From Prunus persica (lineage: Eukaryota; Streptophyta; Magnoliopsida; Rosales; Rosaceae), in NCBI RefSeq assembly GCF_000346465.2, contig NC_034014.1, forward strand, positions 18,301,956 through 18,365,955: a stretch of 64,000 bases of DNA. Reading direction: 5' to 3'. The position numbers and the translations under genes are program-made. Positions 1-9,511 of the stretch are shown here, piece after piece (positions within the stretch are counted from its first letter, which is position 1; the number at the start of each line of letters is the position of its first letter). Under the pieces are notes generated by a model, which saw only the letters and a program-made list of their open reading frames with translations, did not search any database and was not told the DNA's origin.

Positions 1-11
1 GACCCCATTGA

Positions 12-150
12 CTCTCATGTATAATACAAGTGATAATCTAAACTATAAGGGGAGGGACACACACTACAAAAGTATCATGGGGATTCAAATCTGAAACCAC
101 TGATCTATAAGTTCAGACCATTTTTCATTGGGTTAGACCCCGTTGGCCTA
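12..150 (-). repeat. tRNA-derived SINE, copy 1
   Basis: Read on the minus strand, this repeat has an A-box-like segment close to TAGCCTAGTG (here decayed), followed about 26 bases later by a B-box resembling GGTTCGAATCC (here decayed), then a body ending in an A-rich tail near position 12-20. Related copies lie at 1432-1575, 2088-2153 plus 6817-6890, and 6955-7090, all in the same orientation. Together they define a SINE-like family. The boundaries are approximate. Confidence 0.55.
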
Positions 151-604
151 TGATTGACACTTAAGCATCTACTTTTGGCTCAACATGAGTAAGTCGATTA
201 TCCCGTTAAATCTTATGCATGATCTCATGGCTTTCAATTGACAGCTATGACCCTTCATTAGATTTAATGTCCAACTACGCACCCTCCATTTCTTCCCCCA
301 ACATGAGCACACAGCTGATGTGGCATCTTTGTGGCATTCTTATGGCATCCTAATTATAATTTATAATTAATTAATCGAAATTTAAATTTAATTATAGGTA
401 TAACATGCATCCACTTAAGCTTCTTGTGGTTAGAAAGAATGTGGTCTGCGCACCACTATTCCTTTTATTTCTGTTCTTAATTAAACATCTTGGAACAAAC
501 AAGATAATACCAGTTTAATCACTGGTTCTTAAGATAATACCATAAACAGTCAGCTCTGAAATGCAAATGCTAGTGATGGCTTGCTAAAAGAACCACATAT
601 TCCC

Positions 605-613
605 CTATAAATA
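605..613 (+). promoter_or_regulatory. TATA box of small gene, copy A
   Basis: CTATAAATA lies about 75 bases upstream of the ATG at 686, leaving room for a short leader starting near 635-640. The same box is conserved in copy B at 7561-7569. It is a strong TATA match in a region otherwise shared between the two copies. Confidence 0.6.
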
Positions 614-685
614 CTCCTCTAATTTGGAAATCTCATACCACCACAACAATTCACTTTTTTTTAGTTGGGTTTTTGTTTTCTAGCC

Positions 686-883
686 ATGTCTTCCATTGGG
701 GCTAGCTATGCTGGGGTTTATGTGATGCAGAAGCGACAGAAGGAGAAAATGGAGAAGAAGGAAGACGAAACTAGAGGGAAAGGAGAGAGCAGTATAGCAA
801 AGGAGAGCAAAGTCTCTGCACCTGGGAGGACCAAAAAGGTCCATGCAGAGAATTTTCAGGCCTCGGACACTACCCGTCCCTAG
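686..883 (+). CDS. 65-residue charged small protein, copy A
   Basis: This is a single-exon frame beginning MSSIGASYAGVYVMQKRQKE and ending in DTTRP. The N-terminus is small and weakly hydrophobic; the middle is very rich in Lys and Glu, and the C-terminus is polar. I see no signal peptide, transmembrane helix or named domain. The frame extends upstream to 665 only through a TTG codon, so I place the start at the ATG at 686, downstream of a TATA box at 605. It resembles short uncharacterised plant proteins, but I cannot name a family or function. Evidence that it is a real gene is the TATA box and leader, plus near-exact preservation of gene and flanks in a second copy at 7642-7839; the copying is so recent that it says little about selection. 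The long open frame at 902-1360 downstream looks like 3' untranslated sequence. Confidence 0.6.
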   Translation: MSSIGASYAGVYVMQKRQKEKMEKKEDETRGKGESSIAKESKVSAPGRTKKVHAENFQASDTTRP

Positions 884-1431
884 AGGAAGGCCATAGTTAG
901 TGTGCATGGCTTAATGTGTGGAATGGTAGTTTCTAAAGTTTTTACAAATGCTTATGCTTGGTTGATTTTTCAAGTGATTTATTCTTGTTTAACTTGTGTT
1001 TTGTATAAGTTTCCAAGTTTTAGGTTGTGCTTCCATTTTCACCTTGTATATATATCTACAAGTTGCTATATGTTGTGTGATCTTTCTAAGCTATCTCAAT
1101 ACCAAAAAAATTTAGTGCTGCCTCTCCGTAGTTTCCCCAATGAAAATACTTTAGATGCAATATTTGCGTTTCTTTGTGTGATTAACGAATTTTCACTTTA
1201 CATATATATTATAATTAGAACTGTTCATTTACGAAATCACCATTTAAAGATCACCTTTATTATAAATAAATTAAAAATTAAAAATAAGAAAAAGCAATCA
1301 AATTGGAGTTGTATGGTCATCCAAATGTATGGAGGAAATGTATTGTTCACTACGAACTAACACAATTGAGTTGCACTACTTAAGTTCCAAATCATTACCA
1401 ACCTCTGACTTAAAACAAAAAGAAGGTTTTT

Positions 1432-1887
1432 TTTAAAATACAAGGAGAGGGAGACACATTACTTAAAATACAAGGAGAGGGAGACACATTACAAAAGTAT
1501 CATGGGATTCGAACCTAAGACCACTGATCTATAAGTCAAAGTCCTTTTTCACTGGTCTAAACCACGTTGACCTATGATTTACACTTAAACATCTGCTTTT
1601 GGATCAACATTAGTAATAGTGTAATTGAGAACGTAATTCTATATTAAGTCGATTGGCCCGTTAGTCTTATGTATTATCTCATGGCTTTCAGGCAGCTACG
1701 ATAACCCTTCATTAGATTTAATGTCCAACTATAGGCAGCCTCCATTTCTTCCCCAACATGAGCACACAGCTGATATGGCCTATGGCAGCACTAGTGGCTT
1801 TGCCAACTTGTCATCCTAATTATAATTTGTAATTAATTAACCGACATTTAAATTTAATTGGAGGTATAACATGCATCCACTTAATGT
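1432..1887 (+). repeat. Third partial copy of the small gene's upstream region
   Basis: The stretch repeats the upstream flank seen at 20-425 and 6955-7375: the SINE, the TAAGTCGATT motif, the CATGAGCACACAGCTGAT motif and the ATAACATGCATCCACTTAA motif. It stops just after that last motif, before the promoter and coding sequence. It is more diverged than copies A and B are from each other. It is therefore an older, truncated duplicate that retains no coding part. Confidence 0.7.
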
Positions 1888-2085
1888 AAGAGAGAGAAAG
1901 TTCATTAAAGAAGAGTTTGTGCTCTTGAGTCATCCTCTAAAGATTTAGAGAGAGATTAATACTTGTAATCTCATTTTCATTAGTGGAAGTATTTTCAAAA
2001 TTTGTCCCATGGTTTTTCGTTTCATATTGGAGGGATTTTACATTAAATTTAGTGTCTATTTCCTTTTTATGTGTATATATTTTTT
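1888..2085 (+). repeat. Possible retrotransposon LTR fragment
   Basis: The sequence interrupts the third upstream copy exactly at 1887. It contains ACTTGTAATCTCATTTTCAT followed by a segment like the transcribed end of copia LTRs. I see no terminal repeat partner or primer site, so this is a weak call based on general resemblance. Confidence 0.3.
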
Positions 2086-2153
2086 TTAATACAAGTGATA
2101 GTTTAAACTATAAGGAGGAGGGGGTTTCTCACATATACTACCAATGTACTATG

Positions 2154-2347
2154 TGTTGAAGAATACACACAGTCCCACATCGGAAACTTAACAAAATAGA
2201 AAGTCACATATAATGAATGGGTCCACTCCTAATAAAATCGAGACCTTTTGTATAAAACCTCACATCTATTAAACATGTGGTTAAGTTGGGGACAATATCG
2301 ATGTTGATGGTGGTGGGCCAACGGTCCATTCCTCTGAAATCTTAACA
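2154..2347 (+). repeat. Left LTR
   Basis: The TG..CA-bounded direct repeat is 194 bp and matches 6624-6816 along its whole length with scattered differences. It is followed by the primer-binding site at 2348-2359. Confidence 0.8.
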
Positions 2348-2559
2348 TGATATCAGAGCGGGTCAGTTGACTGGGCCCAATTAAACCCAAATCAAACAAA
2401 CCCCAAATTTAAAATTTAAAATTTAAAATATTTAAATATTTATAAATATAAAAAAAAGGTGACTGATGTGGAATTAGTTGCACGTGTCGCTATGGGCAGA
2501 CCTAGCTCACGCCCAGTATGAGCCATGGCCCACACTCAACTTTTGTTACTCACCTATAT

Positions 2560-2752
2560 ATATAGTCAGTCATGATCTCTTGGACTACAGGGGTCCAAGA
2601 GATTTGTGGTCACTTACCGTTGGATGTAAATTCAACGGTTCACTCACTCTTACACTTCTTTTAAGAAACTTTTTTGAACCATTGGATTAATATCCAACGG
2701 TGGGTGACCACAATCTCTTGGACTCCTGTGGTCCAAGAGATCGGGACTGTAT
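2560..2752. mobile_element. Palindromic MITE
   Basis: Inverted arms share GATCTCTTGGAC, then GGTCCAAGAGAT and CCGTTGGAT motifs, and read as near mirror images around 2655. Each arm also holds its own small hairpin (TCTCTTGGAC...GTCCAAGAGA). The outer ends carry an ACAGTCCC-like sequence next to TATATA runs, as does the larger foldback at 44600-45003. It is non-coding. Confidence 0.7.
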
Positions 2753-2961
2753 ATATAGTATAGTTAGGCCCGCATATTTATTAAAAACATAACAGTAAGC
2801 CCACACAATTGTCCAATTATTAAAAACTAATTAAAGAAACACCCTAGGAAGCTATCACGTGAAGACTTGCCAACGCCTTGTCTCTGTCTGGAATAGTCGC
2901 CAATGCCAAAGAGAGGAAGACATCGTTGTTCACAAGCGAATCCATCTTTGTTTATTATAAC

Positions 2962-3890
2962 CATAGTCTAAAATATTGATAATATCGAGGAAATATCGAG
3001 GAAATATCGAGGATATTTCGATTTTTTTGAATCACAGATATTTCGAAACATATCCATGTACATATCGTATAAATATCGACAATATCGACGATAATATCAG
3101 AAAATATCGATGTCGATAATTTCGCTCACATTTCAGCAATATTTTGTCAAAATATCGGTGTAATATTGCTAAAATATCGAAAATATCGAAAATATCGATG
3201 TGAAGGAAAAAAAAAAGTTATTAAAAAAAAAAGGAAAAAAGGGGAGAAAAAAGCACAAAGGGGATATGAACCCCTCCCATTTTACTCCTCCAACACCTTA
3301 AACACCATATCACTTATGTTTTTGTGATAATATGCTAAAATATTTATATTTATATGGGTGGTATGTTAACAATTACATGCAAAACTATTTTGGGGATTTA
3401 TCATTTGATGACTACTCTTCACAATACACTTACTCTACACATAGAGATGATGAAGATAGTGAAAAATTTGAACCTCGTAGGAACTCTATGTGATACTAAG
3501 TCATTCATGTATCTTACCATGCAATGTATAAAGTGTAAAATATTATAGTAAATCATTATATATGAATGATTACGGTGTATTTAATCTTTTTTCATTAATT
3601 ATTACATATTTTTTACACTCATAGTGTTTGCCCGCTTGCTGTATAATCAACTTAAATTAGTTAAATCCATCATGCAATGCATGTCCTTCTAATTTTTTGT
3701 GATAAACTCATAGATAATTGACTAAATTGACATTCTCCAAAGTTTCAATAAAAATTTCCAAGTTTTTCTTACAATTTCCGTGGTTTTTATTCAATTTTTA
3801 TCGATATCGATAATATCCCGATATTTCCATCGAAATTTCTATATGTTTAGACTACCGATATTTCTGATATCATTGATATTTTAGACCTTG
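2962..3890. mobile_element. hAT-type MITE with ATATCG subterminal repeats
   Basis: The ends are CATAGTCTAAAATAT on the left and CAAGGTCTAAAATAT (reverse complement of the right end). They are flanked by a perfect 8-bp duplication ATTATAAC at 2954-2961 and 3891-3898, the size typical of hAT insertions. The first 250 bp contain many copies of ATATCG or AAATATCGA, which recur in inverted form near the right end. No transposase is encoded. It lies inside the retroelement interior. Confidence 0.85.
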
Positions 3891-4161
3891 ATTATAACTT
3901 AGCACTTCTTGTAGGTTAGTAATTGATTTCTCCTCCTTAGTTACACTTTCATATTTTATTTATCTTTATTTTGTAGAATAAAATTATTTTTTTTTGGTCA
4001 GCTAGTATAATTTTGTGAAATTTGTGCTGTGATTGTGAAGATGATTGTTAAACTGTTTAATTGTTAGAACTTTTTTTTTTTTTTTGGGTCGAGACTGTTA
4101 CAACATTTGTTTGTATTTTTTTGTTACACTGTCTCTAAATAGGTGATTTTTTGTAACAGTC

Positions 4162-6472
4162 ATGGAAAAATATTTTAAAAGAAAATCAAGGATGGAGCCA
4201 TCAACTCTTATAGAGGTTGGTAGTTCAAAACAAAGTCGTATGGAAGTCAATGTGGCGGATCTTCCTTCAGATCATGGATTTCGAACTAGAATTTTAGATT
4301 ACAATCACAATATTCGAGATCAAATCCGAAAAGCATACCTACAAAAAAGTCCTTGTCAACCTAAAAGTCATATGTTCCCTTTTAAGAAATGTGGAAATGG
4401 AAAACAACGGTTCATCCCTTCTTGGTTTTATGTTTTCCTAAGTGGTTGGAATATAGAGTAAAAAAAATGATGCGTTCTATTTATGTTGTTTTCTTTTTAA
4501 ATCAAATAGTGGAGAACAAGGGAGTGGTGACGCATTTGTTGGTGAAGGATTTTCAAATTGGAAGGAGAGAAAAAGATTTGAAATTCATATTGGAGGTCCC
4601 AATAGTGCCCATAACCAAGCTGTGAAGAAGTGTGAAGCTTTGATGAATGAAAAACAACATATTGAAAATGTTTTTCACAAGATTTCAGTTCAATCTCAAA
4701 TTGATTATCAAATTCGATTGTGTGCGTCCATTGGTTGCATTCGATTTCTCTAAGACAAGGTCTTGCATTGCATGGTCATGATGAGTTTGAGAATTCAAGC
4801 AAGCAAGGAAACTTTCTTGAACTTTTACAATTCCTTGCTAATCACAATGAACAGGTTCGAGCTGTAGCACTGAAAAATGCTCCTAATAACCTCAAGTTGA
4901 TGTCACCAAAGATTCAAAAAGACATTGTAAATGCTGCTGTAGGTGAAACAACTAATGCTATTATAAGTGATATTGGTGATTCCTTGTTTTCTATTCTTGT
5001 TGATGAATCTCGTGATGTATCCATTAAGGAGCAAATGGTTGTTATGTTTCGTTATGTTGACAACAAAGGGTATGTGATTGAACGTTTCATGGGTATTGAA
5101 CATGTGGCTAGTACAACAGCTTTCTCATTGAAGACTTCAATTGATGCATTATTTGCTAGACATCATTTGAGCATATCTCAATTACATGGTCAAGGTTATG
5201 ATGGGGCAAGTAATATGAATGGAGAGTTCAATGGTTTGAAAACACTTATTAAGAAAGATAGTCTATGTGTTTTTTATGTTCACTGCTTTGCTCATCAACT
5301 TCAATTGGCTCTGTGTCTTTGGCAAAAAATCATAGCCTAATAGGTGTTTTTTTCACCTTAGTTTCCAATGTGATAAATATTGTTGGGGCATCATCAAAGC
5401 GTCGTGAACAAGCCCTCAAAGTTATTGAAGCACTTAGCAATGGTGAGCTCTCAACCGGTTAAGGCTTAAATCAAGAACTTGGAGTTAGACGTCCATGTGA
5501 TACTCGATGGGGCTCACACTATGGTACTTTGCTTAACTTTGTTTCCATGTTTTCATATATAATTGATGTATTAGAGGAAATTTCAAATGATAGAGTGGGC
5601 ACTGCTCAGAAAAATGAAGCATTTATTTTGTTAGGGTTGCTTCAATCATTTGATTTTGTGTTCAGTTTGCATTTGATGGAGATTATACTTGGAATTACAA
5701 ATGAGTTATCGCAAGCTTTACAAAGGGATGATCAAGATATTGTGAATGCCATGGATTTAGTTGAAATATGCCAGCAAAACTTGCAGAATATGAGAGAAAA
5801 TTGATGAGATTCTTTATTAGAGAAAGTTTCCCTTTTTTTTGTGTGAGACAAAATATTGAAGTTCCTAACATGGATGATATGTTTGCAGTTCGAGGGCGAT
5901 CATGACATAGGGCACAACAAATTAAAAATATGCATTATTATTGTGTTGATCTTTTCTATGATGTGATAGATTTGCAACTTCAAGAGCTAAGGAATCGTTT
6001 CACAGAGGTTAACATAGAGTTGCTGCTTTGCTTGGCATGCTTAAGTACGAATAATTCATTTTCTGCTTTCAATACGCAAAAATTGGTACGTCTTGCTGAA
6101 CTCTATCCAAGTGATTTTTCTACTGAACAACTCATGGCACTTGAAATTCAACTTGAGAATTATATTGACGATATACATTCCAATACCAAGTTTCAAGAAT
6201 TGAATGGAATTTCTGATCTTGCGAAAAAATTAGTTGAGATAGGAAAGCACAAAGAATATCCATTAGTCTATTTTCTCATAACGTTGGGATTAGTACTTCC
6301 AGTTGCTACAGCTTCTGTAAAAAAGGTATTCTCTGGTATGAACTTTGTTAAGAACCGGTTGCGCAATCGAATGGGAGATCAATGGATGAATGATAGCTTG
6401 GTTGTATATATTGAGAAAGACATCTTCAATGACATTGATAATGAGCTCATTGTCAAGCGTTTTCAATTGTAA
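4162..6472 (+). pseudogene. hAT transposase pseudogene (DUF4371 / ZMYM1-like type)
   Basis: The start MEKYFKRKSR is typical of plant hAT transposases annotated as TTF-type zinc-finger proteins with a HAT dimerisation domain. Successive blocks follow: a zinc-finger-like region near 4500-4620 with FSNWKERKRFEIH, then a DUF4371 region with ILVDESRDVSIKEQMVVMFR and GQGYDGASNMNGEFNG near 4990-5235. The C-terminal HAT dimerisation block includes NRLRNRMGDQW at 6350-6400. The frame is broken: there is a stop after 4458, frame changes before 4500 and near 5330, a stop at about 5460, and another break between 5804 and 5930. The transposase cannot be made in one piece. The right terminal inverted repeat is at 6549-6584. 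Confidence 0.85.
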
Positions 6473-6548
6473 TTGTATTGATTGTACTTGCTATGAATTT
6501 TTTTAGTCTTGAATTTTTGCAGTTGGGTCTTGTATTTTATCTTTGTTA

Positions 6549-6584
6549 CGCCCACACATGGAAAAAATCCTAGGCCTGCCACTG
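6549..6584 (-). repeat. Right terminal inverted repeat of the hAT element
   Basis: Read inward from 6584 on the minus strand, the sequence starts CAGTGGCAGGCCTAGG, then T-rich sequence and GTGTGGGCG, the form of plant hAT termini. The next bases, CATGTGAC, would be the 8-bp duplication. A weak left partner may exist near 2490 (GGGCAGACCTAG after CACGTGTC), but the match is poor and I do not rely on it. Confidence 0.55.
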
Positions 6585-6623
6585 CATGTGACCTACTAAA
6601 AAGTGGTCCCACATGAGTAGGAG

Positions 6624-6816
6624 TGTTGAAGAATACACATAGTCTCATATCGAAAACTTAACAAAATAGAAAGTCCCATATAATGAATGGGTCCACTCCT
6701 AATAAAATCAAGGCCTTTTGTATAAAACCTCACATCTGCTAAACATGTGGTTAAGTAGGGACAATATCGATGTTGCTAGTGGTGGGTCAAAGATCCGTCC
6801 CTTTGAAATTTTAACA
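6624..6816 (+). repeat. Right LTR
   Basis: The 193-bp repeat matches 2154-2347 and ends TTTTAACA, against CTTAACA in the left copy. The divergence between LTRs is visible but modest, so the retroelement insertion is not very recent. Confidence 0.8.
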
Positions 6817-6954
6817 CTGTGGCGGTTCGAACCTGAGACTATTGGTCTGCAAGTTAAGGCCATTTTTCACTAGGCTAGACTCAATTGGCTCTTCTCTTTA
6901 TTTCTCATACTATTTGTGTTTGATTCGTATTTGAATTCCTACGATTTATAATAT

Positions 6955-7090
6955 TTTTTAATACAAGTGATAGTCTAAATTATAAGGGGAGGGACACATA
7001 ATACAAAAGTATTATTGGAATTCGAACCTGAGACCACTGATCTATAAATTAAGGCCTTTTTCATTAGGCTAGACTCCATTGATCTATGAT
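6955..7090 (-). repeat. tRNA-derived SINE, copy 4
   Basis: On the minus strand it shows TAGCCTAATGAAAAAGG (A-box) and CAGGTTCGAATTCC (B-box), with a 3' tail of TATTAAAAAA. It lies directly upstream of gene copy B, in the same place as copy 1 lies upstream of gene copy A. Confidence 0.65.
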
Positions 7091-7561
7091 TGACACTTAT
7101 GCATCTACTTTTGGCTCAACATGAGTAAGTCGATTGTCCCGTTAGTCTTATATATGATCTTAGTCTTATATATGATCTCATGGCTTTCAATTGACAGCTA
7201 AGATAACCCTTCATTAGATTTAATGTCCAACTACGCACCCTCCATTTCTTCCCCCAACATGAGCACACAGCTGATGTGGCATCTTTGTGGCATTCTTATG
7301 GCATCCTAATTATAATTTATAATTAATTAATCGAAATTTAAATTTAATTATAGGTATAACATGCATCCACTTAAGCTTCTTGTGGTTAGAAAGAATGTGG
7401 TCTGCGCACCACTATTCCTTTTATTTCTGTTCTTAATTAAACATCTTGGAACAAACAAGATAATACCAGTTTAATCACTGGTTCTTAAGATAATACCATA
7501 AACAGTCAGCTCTGAAATGCAAATGCTAGTGATGGCTTGCTAAAAGAACCACATATTCCCC

Positions 7562-7569
7562 TATAAATA
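7562..7569 (+). promoter_or_regulatory. TATA box of small gene, copy B
   Basis: TATAAATA sits in the same context as in copy A, 80 bases before the ATG at 7642. Confidence 0.6.
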
Positions 7570-7641
7570 CTCCTCTAATTTTGAAATCTCATACCACCAC
7601 AACAATTCACTTTTTTTTAGTTGGGTTTTTGTTTTCTAGCC

Positions 7642-7839
7642 ATGTCTTCCATTGGGGCTAGCTATGCTGGGGTTTATGTGATGCAGAAGCGACAGAAGGA
7701 GAAAATGGAGAAGAAGGAAGACGAAACTAGAGGGAAAGGAGAGAGCAGTATAGCAAAGGAGAGCAAAGTCTCTGCACCTGGGAGGACCAAAAAGGTCCAT
7801 GCAGAGAATTTTCAGGCCTCGGACACTACCCGTCCCTAG
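7642..7839 (+). CDS. 65-residue charged small protein, copy B
   Basis: The coding sequence encodes exactly the same protein as 686-883 and is offset by 6956 bases. From about 251 to 1340 (copy A) against 7207 to 8296 (copy B) I see only about three substitutions, in the leader (near 622/7578) and downstream (near 1062/8018 and 1114/8070), none in the coding sequence. Both copies keep the TATA box, leader and downstream sequence, so both could be expressed. Upstream of about 7205 the two copies differ much more, including a small local duplication at 7141-7180. The function is unknown. Confidence 0.6.
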   Translation: MSSIGASYAGVYVMQKRQKEKMEKKEDETRGKGESSIAKESKVSAPGRTKKVHAENFQASDTTRP

Positions 7840-8385
7840 AGGAAGGCCATAGTTAGTGTGCATGGCTTAATGTGTGGAATGGTAGTTTCTAAAGTTTTTA
7901 CAAATGCTTATGCTTGGTTGATTTTTCAAGTGATTTATTCTTGTTTAACTTGTGTTTTGTATAAGTTTCCAAGTTTTAGGTTGTGCTTCCATTTTCACCT
8001 TGTATATATATCTACAAGTTGCCATATGTTGTGTGATCTTTCTAAGCTATCTCAATACCAAAAAAATTTAGTACTGCCTCTCCGTAGTTTCCCCAATGAA
8101 AATACTTTAGATGCAATATTTGCGTTTCTTTGTGTGATTAACGAATTTTCACTTTACATATATATTATAATTAGAACTGTTCATTTACGAAATCACCATT
8201 TAAAGATCACCTTTATTATAAATAAATTAAAAATTAAAAATAAGAAAAAGCAATCAAATTGGAGTTGTATGGTCATCCAAATGTATGGAGGAAATGTATT
8301 GTTCACTACGAACTAACACAATTGAGTTGCACTACTTAAATTCCAAATCATTACAAACCTGTGACTTAAAACTAAAAGAATGCTT

Positions 8386-9400
8386 CTTTTTTTGTCATTT
8401 TTTTGTTTTCTCTTTAATACCATGTGAAATATGTAATGTCTAGCTTCCTTAAGCTTTCTAGATAAGCAATCTAGCAAATGTTAGGCCAATGACTTTAAAA
8501 CCTCGCATGCTTGAAGACATTATGTGTAAAGACACCCTTAGAGCGCTTCCCCCTCCGGAGCCCAGCCAAGGCAAAAGGTCCCTTAGGCCTCCAATAATGG
8601 TTCCAACGCTCAATTTTTGCTCGGGAAAGATATGGAGTCCACCAACCCAAGCAAGATGGGCTCCCGCTCGCGAATGATGACATCAGCGAAGAAATTTTTT
8701 TTAAATATAATTACCAAATATTTTAGAATATTTTTTTATAGGTAAATTTTTTTATTATTAAACTCATACATATAAATAAAAAATTAATTTCATATGAATA
8801 GTAATTGTCCTCGAGTTGCCACGACAATAGATGAAAAAGCAACGAAAATATTACTAGGATAGATAATATTCACATAAACAGTAAATGCTTAAACTAGCTA
8901 GTCCCCTAAATATAACTAGTCTCGACTATGCTAGAATTGACCTTCACGAGGGGCATAAACAAACTTAATGGACCGCAACTGTTTTTTAGCAATATGAATG
9001 TCATACAACCCTCCCTCAAGATTTGCTGACCCTCACAATTCAATAGTGTCCCGCTTTGAAATGAATGCGAGGATTAATACTTTTTATACAAAAAATGGGG
9101 AATTCGAGGCGAGGATGGGTATAGCCCCCCTATGGGCACGAAGACGGGGACGAGGATTCTCCGAAACCTCTTAGGCGGGGATGGTACTGCCCAAACAACT
9201 TTGAATAAAAGAAAGCTTTGTTAATGTAAAGGTAGGCTGGATTTGCATTCGACCAAAATTCTAAAATATAATTACTGCAAGCACCGACCACGCAGGGACA
9301 TGTTTCACTAATTATGATATAATCTGTCTGATATTTTTGTACTTACAAAAGGTATGCGGCTAGTAAGCTGCACGTCTAACTTGTACATGGAGCATCTTCA
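8386..9400. other. Intergenic stretch without recognised genes
   Basis: The region follows the end of the tandem duplication near 8385. Short frames on both strands at 8489-8683 overlap each other and have no recognisable features. A GC-richer patch at 9050-9200 contains repeats of GGCGGGGATGG and CGGGGACGAGG, possibly old transposon sequence. The 3' end of the F-box transcript probably falls near 9400-9500. Confidence 0.4.
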
Positions 9401-9511
9401 AACTCTCATCATCACTGAAATAAGCTCCTCCCCTCTGATATGCTAAGTGGAACAAAATAGAAAAAAGAGAATCCCTGCCATGCCACGATCCCCATAGATG
9501 AGCTACATTTA

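Larger units (their letters stand above)
2154..6816 (+). mobile_element. LTR retroelement (TRIM-like) filled with DNA transposons
   Basis: Two direct repeats, 2154-2347 (194 bp) and 6624-6816 (193 bp), begin TGTTGAAGAATACACA and end in CA. Immediately inside the left repeat, TGATATCAGAGC matches the plant tRNA-Met primer-binding site with one mismatch. The flanks CTATG and CTGTG look like a 5-bp target duplication with one change, and the outer flanks join into one SINE copy. No gag or pol is present. The LTR size and primer site suit a terminal-repeat retrotransposon in miniature; the 4.3-kb interior is mostly later DNA-transposon insertions. The polypurine tract before the right LTR is weak (GAGTAGGAG). 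Confidence 0.8.
2088..6890 (-). repeat. tRNA-derived SINE copy 3, split by a retroelement
   Basis: The 3' part of the SINE is at 2088-2153 and the tRNA-like head with B-box GGTTCGAACC and A-box TAGCCTAGTG is at 6822-6890, both on the minus strand. Joining them across 2154-6816 recreates the same repeat as at 6955-7090, so these are the two sides of one insertion site. Confidence 0.65.

Noticed and set aside
902..1360. 152-residue frame after the small gene (also at 7858-8316)
   Set aside because: It is AT-rich, without domains, lies in the 3' transcript region, and its preservation is explained by the recent duplication of the whole unit.
2488..2510. Left end of the first hAT element (GGGCAGACCTAG after CACGTGTC)
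   Set aside because: The match to CAGTGGCAGGCCTAG needs a gap and the octamer agrees at only 6 of 8 with a one-base shift; it is mentioned as possible but not annotated.
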